From Pyrus communis (taxonomy: Eukaryota > Streptophyta > Magnoliopsida > Rosales > Rosaceae): a stretch of 64,000 nt of DNA. Location of the stretch: positions 19,672,088 to 19,736,087 of the forward strand of contig NC_084811.1 of assembly GCF_963583255.1 (NCBI RefSeq), in the 5' to 3' direction. Below, piece by piece: positions 11,630-23,485 of the stretch. Numbering within the stretch: position 1 is the first letter of the stretch; every line of letters starts with the position of its first letter. The position numbers and the translations under genes were made by a program. The notes below the pieces were generated by a model. The model had not been told where the DNA came from. It made no database searches and saw only the letters and a list, made by a program, of their open reading frames with translations.

Positions 11630-12592
11630 ATGGCAAAAATGCATGTTAGAGGTCGTAATTGGACCTTTGAGGAAGATATTGCTTTATATTTGGCATGGGT
11701 TTCTATTAATTAGCGAAGATGGTGTTGTCGGCACAAACCAAAATAAAAAGGTTTTTTGGGGAAAAATCATTGATAAGTTCCATGAAAGCTCCAACGCCAA
11801 CCGAAGGAAAGGTGGTGGTGTTTATGATCGGTGGAAGGTTATCAACAAAGCGTGCACTTTGTGGTAGGGAAGCTTGGAGAGAGTCACGGTTGGCATGGCT
11901 CGTGGAAGGAGCTCCTAAAAAATTGTGAGTTTCTTTGTTGACATTTTATTTTTCATGTACATAATAGTATTTTTCAACTAATTGTTTTTACGTAGTTGAT
12001 GCATAGGGTGACAAAGCAATGGCAATTTACAAGACAAGAACTACACCAAAAAATCAAGCTTTTAAGTTCCATCATGCTTGTAACGTCCTCAAGGATTGTT
12101 CGAGGTGGGGAACCGATGCGAACCAACAATGGGGAAGATTATTTCATAGTGAAGCCCCACCCCAAATGATGTCAATGAAGGTGTGAATGAAAGTGTCAAA
12201 CAATGACCCCAACTTCTTCTTTTGCAAGGCCCTCGGGAAGAGACAAACAAAAGGAAGTAAAGAGAAAAGGGAAGTCCCAAGATCCCATAAGGGAACAAAT
12301 TGCTACCAGATTTGCAAGATTGACCGAAAGCCATAACTCTCAGGAGAAGGAAGCGGCCTGATTGCGTGTGGCTCTAACGCAGCTAGGGGATAGGGAGCAA
12401 GAGAGGTTCGAAATAAATTTCATGATGGAGGGCCTCAACAAATACACTACAGAGAGGAAGAAGTACTTACTTGGTAAGCAAAAGGAAATTGTGCAAAGGG
12501 ATGCCATAAGAAGTATATTTCAAGATGATAATTCATCTCAAGGTTATATCCCAAGTCCACCACCAAATCAAGATAGTGGATATCATTATTAA
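11630..12592 (+). pseudogene. Harbinger ORF1 (Myb/SANT-like DNA-binding protein), broken
   Basis: The first frame opens at 11630 and gives a SANT/trihelix-like segment (RNWTFEEDIALYLAW), then hits a stop near 11711. The homology continues in another frame (KKVFWGKIIDKFHE, about 11745-11790). A GT-AG type interruption is likely between about 11926 and 11996. The C-terminal part is open at 12362-12592, with a charged region ending QDSGYHY. In intact elements this protein helps the transposase bind the ends and enter the nucleus. At least one frameshift and one nonsense change (near 12184) make this copy non-functional. Related host proteins exist, but the position inside the Harbinger ends decides the call. 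Confidence 0.7.
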
Positions 12593-12997
12593 GTTTATGT
12601 AGTTTATGAATTTTCGATTGTATTAAGTTTAGGTAGGTTATTAATTATTGTTTTTTTTTTTTTTTAAGTTTATGTGGTTTAATTGTCCTTTGTATTAAGG
12701 TTATGTGCTTTTATTAAATGTTGTATTAAGTTTATGACTTATTAATTATTGTTTATATTAATCTAGATGCCTTCAATAATTATTGTACTTATTGTCAGTT
12801 GTGTCTACAGAGCACCCATTAATTATTGTACAATATATGCCTTCAATAATTCAAACGACCTTCAATAATTTGGACAACGTTCTAGTGAAAAGACTTGTCA
12901 CAAGAAGACAATTCAATTTATTACTAGAAATACCAACATAGTACATGCAAAATTATTACATAACATAACACATTATTACACTTAAGATCATCCATCA

Positions 12998-14350
12998 TCA
13001 ACGTTCGCCTTCTCGGCGCCATACATGCTCAACCAAATCCTTGCGGAGTGTGTCATGACCTTGAGGAGCTTGAGTTCTATTTAAGCGTCTCATATACTCA
13101 CTCAATGTGACCTTATCCTGTCGGGTCTCATATGTGGTTGCAGCAAGATATTCAACATCTCTTACCATAGATCTCGCATGTGTTGGTTAGTCATCATCCA
13201 CATCTTCGTCTGAATCTTCTTCAATTTCGATGTACTCATCTTCCACAATCATGTTGCACAAAATTATGCACGTCATCATGATTGAATGGAGGTCTTCAGT
13301 ATGCCAAAGTTATAAAGGCCCTCTAACAATGGCCCATCGAGCTTGTAAGATCCTGAATACTCTCTCCACATCCTTCCTGTAAGACTTTTACCTCAATAAA
13401 AATATTTTGTTCTTTGCATTATCGGGATGGGAAAAACTTTTGACAAAGGTAGACCGACTAGGATAAATACCATCAGTTAGGTAGTAACCTAGCTCATACC
13501 TATTACCATTAACCTTGTACCTCTATTTTAGTGCCCATCCATTGACAACTTCATCAAACAGAGGAGAAGACCAAAGAATATTGATATCGTTGTTTGATCC
13601 AAGAGCGCCGAAGAATGCATGCTAGATCTATGTATAGTAAGATGCCACAACCTCGAGCACGATGGTTGGCTTGTTGTGATAGCCCTTGAATTGGTCGGCC
13701 CAAGCAGTAGGATAATTCTTCCACTCCCAATTCATACAATTGAGATTTCTTATCATGTCAGGGAAGCCACTTTTATCTGCCTTGCTTATAAGCCGCTTTA
13801 AGTCTTCACGATTTGGCTTGTGGAGGTATGTAGCTCCATATATGGCTTCAATTACCTTATAGAAGTGCTTCAGGTTCTCAATAGTAGTACTCTCTGCAAG
13901 TCGGCAATACTCGTCAGTTGAGTCTGCAGAGTACCCATTAGCTAGCATTCGAAATGCAGATGTTAGCTTCTGATGATGTGATAGGTTTTGTCGGCCTACG
14001 ACATCTATCTTTCTTGCAAAATAGTGATCATGATGGACAACTGCATTCAAGATGCTTTCAAAAAGCTCACTCCTCATCTAAAACCATCTTAAAAAATCAT
14101 GAGAAGAATACCTCGGACGTTCGATGAAATAATCTTTCATCATCCGGTCATGACACTTTTCTCTATCACGCTGCACAAATGAACACCCCGTGACAAAACC
14201 ACGATGGCTAGATTCAGCATGGTGCTGATACTACATAAGCAAGTTTGCAAATTCAGCTTCTTCTGCGTTCATTTCTGCATTGGCATTTGCACAACTTGCT
14301 TGATATTGTGTCATCCGCATTGCTAAGCTACACCTTCTCCTATCACCCAT
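12998..14350 (-). pseudogene. Harbinger DDE transposase (HARBI1-like nuclease), broken
   Basis: Read on minus, the frame starts at 14350 (MGDRRRCSLAMRMTQYQ) and ends at 12998, about 450 codons. The best-preserved block is 13628-14077, with NLSHHQKLTSAFRMLANG, then a WEWKNYPTAWADQFKG motif and a stop at 13628-13630. Further blocks downstream are SNNDINILWSSP, YYLTDGIYPSRSTFVKSFPH and KDVERVFRILQARWAIVRGP, which carry the later D and E of the DDE triad. The first catalytic Asp, expected in an 'IDCMHWEWKN' context, reads Asn here (LNCMNWEWKN). Several in-frame stops confirm that the copy is dead. Confidence 0.8.
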
Positions 14351-14479
14351 TGATGAGATATTGATGATTTTTATGAAACAAAAACACTTTAAAAGTTGAA
14401 AGATTGGTGAATATAGAGGATGACTAAAGGTATGAATGTTGTGTGATAGTTAGATATTCAGCATAGGCTTATATAGAAG

Positions 14480-14790
14480 ATGGTTGAAGGTTTGAGTTTC
14501 ATGTGTGTAGGTTTGTGTTTCATGCGTTTCATGTGTTTTGTATGTATTTGGTATGTGTTTCGTGTGTGTCATCTGTTTCACATGTGTTATGTGTTTGCTT
14601 CATCTCTATCATGTGTTTTGTATGTCCTTCACATGTGTGTGTGCTTCACATGTGTTTTGTATGTCCTTAACATGTGTTTTGTATGTGTTCCACATGTGTT
14701 CTGTGTGTCTTGTGCATTTCATGTATTTTGTATTTATACATCTCTATCATGATTTTCATATTCTTCATAGTGTTTCATGAGTTTCATGTA
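14480..14790 (+). repeat. Short-unit imperfect tandem repeat
   Basis: Variants of 'catgtgttttgtatgt' and 'tttcatgtgt' recur at roughly 20-30-bp spacing near the right end of the Harbinger element. Cys/Val-rich frames through it (14480-14780) are artefacts of the repeat. Confidence 0.7.
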
Positions 14791-15038
14791 TCGATTTAGT
14801 GATTTTTCAATATTTATCGGATTTTAAATATTTTTAGATTAAAATGTTCATAAAATTAATTTATGATAGTCTACATAATTTTTTTTGAAAAAAAAAAAAG
14901 TCGATTTAAGAAAAAAATTAGCCCAAATTCATTCTTTAATAATTTGGGGCTAAAATTTTAAGCCATAAGGGTTGGAGCAGAAAAGTTGTTTCTAAGCTAA
15001 AAATTTTAGGTTTAGGTCAAGGGTTGGAAACGGCCTTA

Positions 15039-16785
15039 ACAACATAGATCTGGGCATTGTCTCATAAAGAGGCTCGGTGAAATAGACATGTCTGTGAATA
15101 TGAGGACTACCTGCACCTGGACAGAAAGACCCTATGAAGATGCTCCTCGATCAGTTGATTATACGGTTCTAATGCTGTTTATTCAAACTGAAGATGTTGC
15201 CAGTTATTTCCATAGTGCTGTTTATCCAAACTGAAGTGTTGGTGGGAAAAATAAAAATAAAAATCTCAAGGTCTTTGAGAGGTTTCGTGTAGAGTGAGAG
15301 TTTGCACATGTCAGTTTTGTGTGTTGATTTGGAAGGCTTTGAGTGATGCATTCCCTTCTCTATTTATAGTAGCAATTTTCTCAATACCCGAGTCATTATT
15401 TCACTCGTATTAGAATTCCTCAACCCATTCTGATTAGGGCTTGACCAATCCTAACTCCTGTAGGATTCTAAACCAAGCTCTTTAATTAATCATTCAGATT
15501 CAACCCTTGACTCTCAGCATCTTTTCTGATTCGAAGCATCCTTAGCTTCTGAAAAGTCATTATTATACTAGGATTCGACCACTTCACCCTTATCCAGGCA
15601 GAACCATCTTCTGATAGGATTCAGCCGAGCTCTACTAGGCTAGGCCCAAGGTGGGAATATTCCTGGTACTTCTTACTGGATCAAGAACAATCATGGACTC
15701 GGCCTATTGTATTATTTTGGGTCCAAACAGTATGATTGCATCAACTGTAAGATTTGCAAAATCTAGACAAAATCCAGTAAAAATGTAACTTTGATCATGG
15801 AGTTGCAAAGGCGTGCAGGCATATTCCTCCCATTTCTGTTCCAAAATGTAGAAGCTCTCACACAAACCCAGAGTTAAAATAATATAATTCCAGTTAAACA
15901 TTGTACCACCCTTTCTCAATTCCTATTCTTTTACTATTATACTTTATGAAGGAGTAGGGTTTCAATAATTAAATCGGAGTAGGATTCTCTCCTCTCCTAT
16001 TCCCATCCTCTTCCTTCCCCTCCTCTCACATATTTTTTTTGTCTTATTGTCTCAATAAAAAAAATTAATATAAGATGTTGATGTGGCTAAATAGTAATCG
16101 TTCAAATAAGAGGGGAAGGAAGGGGAGAGAGATTAGGAGGGGAGAAAATCCTCCTCCAATTATATATTCCCAATCAATACCATGTCCTCTCTTTCCCTTC
16201 TTCCTAGTATGTACCTTTTCAAACATGCTAATATCACTGCTGTCACTTGAACGATCATTTGATGGATGCATAATTCTATCAATTCGCTGCTTGGCAGCAT
16301 TTATCTTTTCTTTCCTCCTCTTAATTACCACACAACCATTAACAAAAGACGGAAGCGTAGCAACCAATCCTACATCTTTCTCTAATATCTCTTAGTAGAG
16401 TTTGCCGTCAGTGCAATCCCACCTGCGATGGCACATGTTCAACTAGAGCTTGTTGTCAGATTTGCAGAGCAAAACGAATCGTTTCAACGTGCAGGCAAAG
16501 CCGACGATCTCGTGAGGCGCGAGGAAAGAGAGGATGCAAAGCTGGACATAGGAGACGAACACCAGAGTAGGAGGAGAAAGAGATGGTTTTAGCTTAAGGG
16601 TAATTAAGTCTTTTTAACTTCAATTTTGATTAATTTTATAAAAATTAAAAAACAGAGGTTAGATTTCATTAAATGTTTTCAAAATGGTTATATTTCCAAA
16701 TTTCCCCTATTAGGTATTGTAAAATTGAGTGATCTATGAGATTAACAGAATTTCTAACTTTGGCCCTTTGATTTCAAAATCCATT
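15039..16785. other. Intergenic DNA with retroelement-like debris
   Basis: No gene is supported. At 15240-15380 there is a possible minus-strand promoter (reverse of CTATTTATAG near 15360) in a segment that resembles part of a Copia-type LTR, but no second LTR or internal domain was found. From 15950 to 16570 the sequence is pyrimidine- or purine-rich. Facing frames at 16065-16395 are complementary shadows of each other with no recognised family. Confidence 0.3.
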
Positions 16786-16790
16786 AATTT

Positions 16791-17760
16791 GGGGGGGGGG
16801 GGGGGGGGTTAGATCAATTTGGATTTCACAGGATTTTAAAAGACCTTTTAACTGTATTTTTAAGGATTCTTATGGATTTTGATTAAAGATTTGAAACGAT
16901 TCTTATGGACTTTGATAAAAGATTTGAATGAATTTTGAGACTTTCTTGTCATTTTAAAATTTATGTTTAAATAAAAAAATGAGAGTAAACTTGAAAATAA
17001 ATGAAGAACTATGTCCAATTCTCCTGTGTAACCCCTATCCTCCATGTCCATGGTCCTCCACGATAGAAACCATCCACCATAATCATTCACTCATGAAAGC
17101 GCATTCGGCTTTTGATTTTTTGAAAAGGTGATTCCTTTAGAGAGAGAAAGAGAGAGAGAATGGATGCTGCAAAGGTAGGAAAAATGGAGAAGTCCATCAA
17201 CAAGTGCAAGTCAAACCCTTCAATTATTCACACCCCCTCTATCACCTTCTTCAAGTCCTATCTCCAAAGGTATCAACTTTGCTATCTTTGTATATGATTG
17301 TATACAATGGTTTATTGATTGTATATTGAGAGGATGGGGTGGGTGGATGAGACGCCCAAAGGAAGGAAGGATGAATTTTTCGAAGAAAAGGAGAGTGAGA
17401 AAGAAAGCTCAAGTTGCAGTGTGGGGGGGATAGAGAAAGAAAGTGAGGGTTGAAAAAGAAATCCTAGGGGTGGAGGTAGGATTTTGTTATGCTTACAATC
17501 CTTCTCAAATCCTATAAAATCTCTTATTGAAGGAAATCCTTCAAAATCTATGAATTTTTTAATACCTATAGATTTGCATGGACTCTATAAAAATTCTTTA
17601 AAATTCTAGTTGACTACAATATGATTCTAAATTTTTTTTAAATCCTTTAATTGATTACCTCTGTATTTGAATAGACTCTTTTAAAATCTTATAAAATCCT
17701 AGTTGACTACGTCAGGATTCTAAAGTCTTTTAAAATTCTTTAAAATCCTTATGTGACCAC
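16791..17760. mobile_element. Possible non-autonomous DNA transposon carrying a host exon
   Basis: Both flanks hold AT-rich subterminal motifs in opposite orientations: CAGGATTTTAAAAGACC at about 16830 on plus, and several AGGATTTTAAAGAATTTT or AGGATTTTATAAGATTTT units on minus between 17500 and 17750. The right end, read on minus, begins GGGGTGTGGTCAC next to a TTA at 17766-17768. The left end is a run of 18 G (16791-16808), perhaps a slipped version of the same G-rich terminus. Together these suggest a transposon that acquired a gene piece. The left boundary and target duplication are not proven. Confidence 0.4.
17160..17269 (+). pseudogene. First-exon fragment of an Hsp70-interacting protein (HIP/FAM10)
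   Basis: From the ATG at 17160 the frame reads MDAAKVGKMEKSINKCKSNP, then a TPSITFFKSYLQ segment, and meets a GT donor at 17270. This matches the pattern of the N-terminal dimerisation domain of plant HIP/FAM10 co-chaperones (short helix, 'KCKSNPSI', 'PSxxFFxxYL'). No TPR, DnaJ-binding or later exon follows within 1 kb. It lies between inverted AT-rich flanks, so it is probably a captured or orphan exon. Whether it is transcribed cannot be told. Confidence 0.55.
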
Positions 17761-17770
17761 ACCCCTTAGT

Positions 17771-18258
17771 GTTTGACTTTTATTACACATTTTAATGTGG
17801 TCTTTCTGTTGAAATTCTTTCAATAATTTTATTAGTGTGCAATTGTGACACACATAATAACATATTTCCAATACCTTTGTAATTACTTTCATAATTAAGT
17901 TTAATTTCCACAATACATATCTTTTATTTTCAATCATGATATAATTGCCACTTAATACTAGAGTCTAATGTTATTCCTCTTTCCTTGTGAACCATATTAA
18001 GTTTGATTCTCGCGAAAAACGAATTTGAACTATATTAATACTAACTCATTGTGAGATTTAGTCCATTCTCACCCGTTTAGTATAAATAATATTATATTCA
18101 GTGTTAGGTAGCATTGGAGAAAAATTGATTAAAAAGACGAAGTTTTAAACACAGGGCCAAGTGGTGGAAGGAGAAAGCCAGGGACAATTCCGTAATTTCG
18201 CTATCTTTCCCACCGGAAGGCCACAGCCACTATGAATCTATGATCATATCATGAAGGA
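17771..18258 (+). other. Upstream region of the PAP gene
   Basis: AT-rich intergenic DNA. An AT-rich stretch 'tataaataatattatattc' at about 18081 could serve as a core promoter about 200 bp before the PAP start codon. No other element is recognised. Confidence 0.3.
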
Positions 18259-18300
18259 ATGCCGTCTGTCTGCTGGCTGGTGCCCAGAGTAACTCAAGTG

Positions 18301-21300
18301 ATGATAGCAAAACTCTTCTACTTTCTGCTCATCTCCGCCGTCGCTCTACCGACCAAGGCGGAAGAGGGTTGCCATCAGCTACGGTCCACTGCACCGTTCA
18401 AGATCGCTCTGTTTGCCGACCTGCATTTCGGAGAGGACGCATGGACCCATTGGGGTCCACTCCAGGATGTGAAGTCTATCAAGGTCATGTCCTCTGTTCT
18501 CGACGATGAAACCCCAGGTGAAGTCATTCATTTTCTCTTTTCATTTCTCATGTGTTGACTTTTGTATATAGTTTTATATTTAGCTTCCATTTCTTTTGAG
18601 ACTACTTTATCGAAGAATCGTGTAACACAATAAGTCGGTAATAATTTAGCATTTGACTCGTTATTTATAAAAGTTGAGTCTAAGACTTTCGGTTTACAAA
18701 TGGAGAGGAATACCAGTAGACGACAGTGCTAGTATAAACTTGTTCAGGAAAACATGGAGAAAAATGATTTAAACTTGTGGGTGTGTGTTGGTGCTCTATT
18801 GTTATTAGAGCATGTCAACGATTGCTAATGATCCTTTTCATACTAATTGAGATTGATAATCAAAATCTTAACCTTAAATTTGAAGCATATTGTTGCCCTG
18901 TGACATGAAATTGGTATTTTGGAAATTGGAAAACAGTGTTAATGTTCAAAATTCGCATAATCTCGGCCTAGATTTTGGGCACTTTGTTTAGTTTAAACCA
19001 ACCTAAAGAATGGGCGTTCATTAGGTTAAGTTAATGTTAATCAACATGCGAAAGGCTATCGTTTTCTGGTTTCCTACAGTTGAATTTGATGATACATATC
19101 ATCAAGTATATTGTATATTATACAAGATCTTGGTCTGTTCTTTTCCTTTTCTTTGAACCAAATTTATGTTCTTTTTTATGTTTCACATTTCTAGTTGTGT
19201 TGAAGCTGGTAGAGTTTGAAATTTGTTATTTAATCTAGCCTGTAAACCTGCCTGTCTTACCATGTATTCCCGTTGCTGTGTCGTTATAGATTCTAAGGAA
19301 TGAAAAGTAAATTGCAGATTTCGTTATCTATCTCGGAGATGTCATCACAGCCAACAATATAGCGATTAAAAATGCAAGCTTGTACTGGGATCAGGCAGTT
19401 TCTCCAACAAGAGCTAGGGGTGTTCCTTGGGCAAGTGTGTTTGGAAACCACGATGATGCAGCATTTGTGTGGCCAATTGAGTGGTTTTCATCCCCTGGAA
19501 TTCCTGAAATTCGTTGCCACGTAGCCAATTCATCATGCTCAGGTGGATGAGAAGTTTTATCTATTATGTTGTTAATTTGATCAATACAGTGAGAAAAACA
19601 TTTGGATACTAGTTAGTCTAACACAAGGCTGCCTGTTATGAAGGAGAAGAAGAGTGTCACTTTGAAGGCACACAACGTCTGGAGTTAATGAAAAATGAGA
19701 TTGAGCGTAACACGCTATCATACTCTCGATATGGTCCTAAAGAACTTTGGCCTAGTATATCCAACTATGTCCTCCAACTTTTGTCGTCCGACAATCCCAA
19801 GTCACCTGTGGCATTATTGTACTTCCTAGATTCTGGTGGTGGTTCCTACCCAGAAATTATATCCAGTGCCCAAGCAGAATGGTTCCGCCAGAAAGCTCTA
19901 GAGATTAACCCTGATTCAAGGTAGAAAATTGTGGAAGGAACATCATTTTATCCTTTTTTTTCACCTTATTGACAAGAGGAACATGGCTTAGCATCTGATT
20001 TTTCCTGAGTGCAAGTATATATCTCATACCAGAATTTAGAATTTCGACTTTTTGTATTTTGTGCCTGTGCTGAAAGAGATTTACCTGACTGCTTGCCGAG
20101 ATTTATTGTTCTTCTCTTATTTCTTGTCAATCAAAGACTCCTTATTTGGCAGGGTGCCGGAGATAATCTTTTGGCATATACCAAGTCGTGCTTATAAGAA
20201 GGCGGCTCCATGGTTCGGTATACACAAGCCTTGTGTGGGTTCAATTAACAAGGAGAGAGTAGCAACTCAAGAAGCTGAAATGGGTATCATGAAACTTTTG
20301 GTTGAAAGGCCTTCTGCCAAGGTGAGTTAGGTCAAATACTTATCCCTGTTAAAATTTGGCATGCATTCATGTAGGGCACATCCACCATCATTAGATTACA
20401 TGTATAATGAAGTTATTAAATATTAACAAACATGAATGTTTAACCGTATCATAAGCTAGGTTTAGTCTTATGAACTTAAATATCAGAAGCTCATAAAGAT
20501 TTTTTAAATTCAATATTTGCTAAACAAGCTTTGCAACTGCATTATATAAAATCAGGGGCTTCTCAGCCCATTGTGATTTGGTTGAATGCTCTGACTTTAA
20601 CATTATACCTGAATGTGGGAACCACTTTAGTCACAGATTCTCCATGTTACTGACTTGATATAATTCATGAACATGTTTGGCTAAGTCTTTCCATACACGA
20701 GAGTTGTGTTATGTAAAAATTCCAGATGTTAGGTTGGATAGATGCACTGGCCCTAAAGCCTATAGTTTGAGTACCAAACAAGAAGCTAGATTGCTTCTTC
20801 CTCGCCACCGTTTGTCAAAGTCAATACCCATGGGGCTTGGAAACCTCTTACATCAGCGGTCATTGGAGTAAAATCAGATGCTAAACCATGTTCCTTATTC
20901 TTAACAAAGGCGGTGTCTTGATTGATGTTGAACATTCCCACCTTAACCAATCCTCTGGGGAAGTGGAAGCTGAGGCAATCTTTGTTGGCCTTAATTTAGT
21001 GAGTGATACTAGGGTTCTTAATTTGGTTGTGGAAACTGATTTGAAGTCGTGATTCATTTCATCTCTCGCAAGTCAATCAGGGGCCTTTGGAGAATTTTTC
21101 CAATCGTTGAAGCTATCTGGAGGAAAGCTGCATCTTTTAACCAAGTGTGATGGAATTCACCGTGAAGCAAATCAAGCAGCTCATGTGGCGGCATCATTGG
21201 GAATCAAGAGGGTGAGTTGTCAGTTGTCACCATTGGGCCTCAAGGCCACCTCCCTCTCTTTTGTTGGTTCTGTCTCGAGGTGGCTTGCCATGTCTACCTG

Positions 21301-23315
21301 TTTAAATCTGTTGTAGAAGGGAAGATGGAGCGTAATTCCTCTTCCCTTTTCTTTTGGTTGCCTTTTGGCATAGGTAGTTGATGTTAGCGATCTGTTGGTG
21401 TTGTCAGTGACTACACTGTGCATCACTAGCACTTTCTTTTCTATTGTATCTCCTCTCTGCTCTTTGCTTGACTATGTTTGCCAGATTTATGAAATATTTC
21501 CATTGACGAAAAAAAAAAAAGGTGGGGCGGTGAAGCATCAACATCTACATAAAATGGGTATAGCGGAGATGAGAATGCTTCATTGCATGTGTGGGCACAC
21601 GAGAAAGGATAAGATTAGGAATGAGGATATCCGAGGTAAACTAGGAGTAGCCGAAATTGAAGGAAAGATGGGAGAAAATCGGTTAAGGTGGTTTGGACAT
21701 GTGAAACAAAGGCCTACTGACGCTCCGGTTAGAAGATGCGATTACAGGATAGAGGTTAGGGATGAAGGGGTAGAGGAAGACCTAGGAACACTTTGGAAGA
21801 GACTCCAAGAAAATACTTGGAGTATTTGGATATAACGGAAGACGTAACATAGAACCGAGCGCAATGGCGTGCTAGGATTCATATAGCCGACCCCACTTAG
21901 TGGGAAAAGGCTTTGTTGTTGTTGTTGGTTGTTGTTATTGACCAAAAAAAAAAAGGTTTAGGTTGGATGTTCCAACCTTAACATCCTTCTGCAAATAGAG
22001 GAATATCGAAAGATAAAAATGAATACTGAAGAGTGGGCAGCCAACTGAAATGCTCCTATGTAGCATCCAACAGGTCAACTACATGTATTACTGTAGGGAT
22101 TGGCGTTATGGAATGGACTAGTTGAGTGATCACTTAGGAAAATCGTTGTTTTAAACTAATTGACGGAGCTCAGGAATAAAAACCAATACACCCATTTCAG
22201 AGATGATGGGAGGGAGGGAGAGAGTTTAATTTCACAATCAGACTGCCAAACATCGTCAAATGATAACCAAGATACATTGACTGAGTGTACCACTGGTTGT
22301 GAAAAAAACGTGGCAAGCAACTTGCAGCCAAAGGTATTGGTGCTTAGGTTTAAATTTTCTGTTCAAATCCTAGTTGGTTCTTAGCAATTCTAGAGTCTAC
22401 AGAACCATGGTTTGCTTTGTACTGACATTTTTGGTCGAACCATAACTTTCATCATAAGTTTTTGCATGCTGCTGGAGAAGGCAATATCCGTCTGTTCTCC
22501 AGTGACTTGCGCTGATTTATCTTTCTTGCTCGCCTTGTCTGATATATGTAAATGATAACTGTCTTTGCTTATTGTGTAAAATGCAGCAGTGCAACTATCG
22601 TAGCAACCAATTGATTTTCCTATCATGAGAAAACAGCGGAACAATTTAGGATAGTTCTATTCAGACACACACACACACACCCCTCTCAATTCTATGACAA
22701 TTTCCTTTAGGAAATGAATATTCGTTAATAAGTTATTAGTGATAGAAGTATATCAAATTGATGATTCCTAAAGTTAATGTTCTGTACTATTCTGAATTTC
22801 CGACAAACTCAGTCGTGATCCTTCCAGTTGACAATCGTACATTGCAAAAGCATGAAACTTGCAATCTTCTTGCAGTCTTCCTGAAGTCAATGTTATGTTT
22901 CTTTCTCTGTCTTGTCTTAGTTTTGCCCCTTAAATTTTATTTATATGATACTCTATATGTTTCTATTTGTTCCCACCTTGAATTACTCTGTCTGAATCAA
23001 GTCACCGAAAACTTATAGAATGGCGAAACGTACTACAGGATACAGTCAGATGATAAACTTTTATGTCAAATTGATCTATTCATTTTCTTTGGGTTGTTGC
23101 AGGCAATATTTGTAGGACACAACCATGGATTAGACTGGTGTTGCCCCTACGAAAAACTGTGGCTATGTTTTGCTCGGCATACCGGTTATGGTGGGTACGG
23201 AAACTGGGACAGAGGAGCTAGAATTGTGGAAATCACCGAGCAGCCTTTCTCTGTTAAATCTTGGATAAGAATGGAGGATGGTAGTGTACATAGTGAAGTT
23301 GTCTTGAGTCCTTGA
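18301..23315 (+). CDS. PAP16: PAP16-type purple acid phosphatase / metallophosphatase, five exons
   Basis: Exons inferred from GT-AG borders are 18301-18517, 19318-19542, about 19644-19920, 20153-20321 and 23103-23315, giving about 366 aa. An upstream ATG at 18259 would add 14 residues. 18301 is preferred because it gives a clean signal peptide ([20 protein letters not shown]), pointing to secretion or a vacuolar route. Metallophosphatase blocks appear in order: [26 protein letters not shown] and GHNHGLDW. The Tyr ligand that gives classical purple acid phosphatases their colour (GDxxY) is absent (GDVIT), as in the short PAP14/16/28 group. The protein ends at [10 protein letters not shown]. 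The exon 3 acceptor is ambiguous among NAG sites at 19643, 19646, 19649 and 19652, all in frame. Intron 4 is 2.8 kb and holds LINE fragments. All exons are open, so it looks functional. Confidence 0.9.
20680..21526 (+). mobile_element. L1-type LINE 3' fragment in PAP intron 4
   Basis: A degenerate RNase H-like region of the plant LINE C-terminus is readable: [20 protein letters not shown] at about 20955-21010, a LVVETDLKS block followed by a stop near 21048, and then [19 protein letters not shown] at about 21147-21203. The 3' tail ends in a poly-A run at about 21510-21521. The 5' part is missing. It lies in sense orientation with the host gene. Frame breaks show it is inactive. Confidence 0.65.
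21527..21954 (+). mobile_element. RTE-type LINE 3' fragment in PAP intron 4
   Basis: The frame ending at 21835 contains the conserved reverse-transcriptase C-terminal signature of plant RTE elements: [20 protein letters not shown], then [20 protein letters not shown]. It is followed by the usual 3' tail 'gccgaccccacttagtggga' (about 21887) and a (GTT)n-like end at 21911-21937. The fragment begins directly after the poly-A of the preceding L1 piece. Only the last ~100 codons are present. Confidence 0.8.
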
Positions 23316-23449
23316 AAACTAATCCCTTTTAATTTAAGTGCTACTACCAATAGAAAGAGTAAAAATCTTGAAAAAAAATAATACATGTATATTTACGAAA
23401 ACCATATTTGTATGTCTCTGTGTATAAACTGTATTCATCTTTTTTTTTT

Positions 23450-23485
<36 letters not shown>

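Larger units (their letters stand above)
11131..15035. mobile_element. PIF/Harbinger transposon, 3.9 kb, decayed
   Basis: The element has the 3-bp TTA target duplication typical of PIF/Harbinger (11128-11130 and 15036-15038). Inverted ends are GGCCTCCTCCAACCCTGGGC on the left, and GGCCGTTTCCAACCCTTGAC on the reverse complement of the right. Inside lie two convergent genes, as expected for the superfamily: a Myb/SANT-like ORF1 on plus and a DDE transposase on minus. Both are broken. A run of about 39 A (11194-11232) sits just inside the left end, and a short-unit repeat (14480-14790) near the right end. Confidence 0.85.

Noticed and set aside
14480..14780. Cys-rich small secreted protein genes
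   Set aside because: The frames translate a short TG-rich tandem repeat in the Harbinger element and have no signal peptide or conserved spacing.
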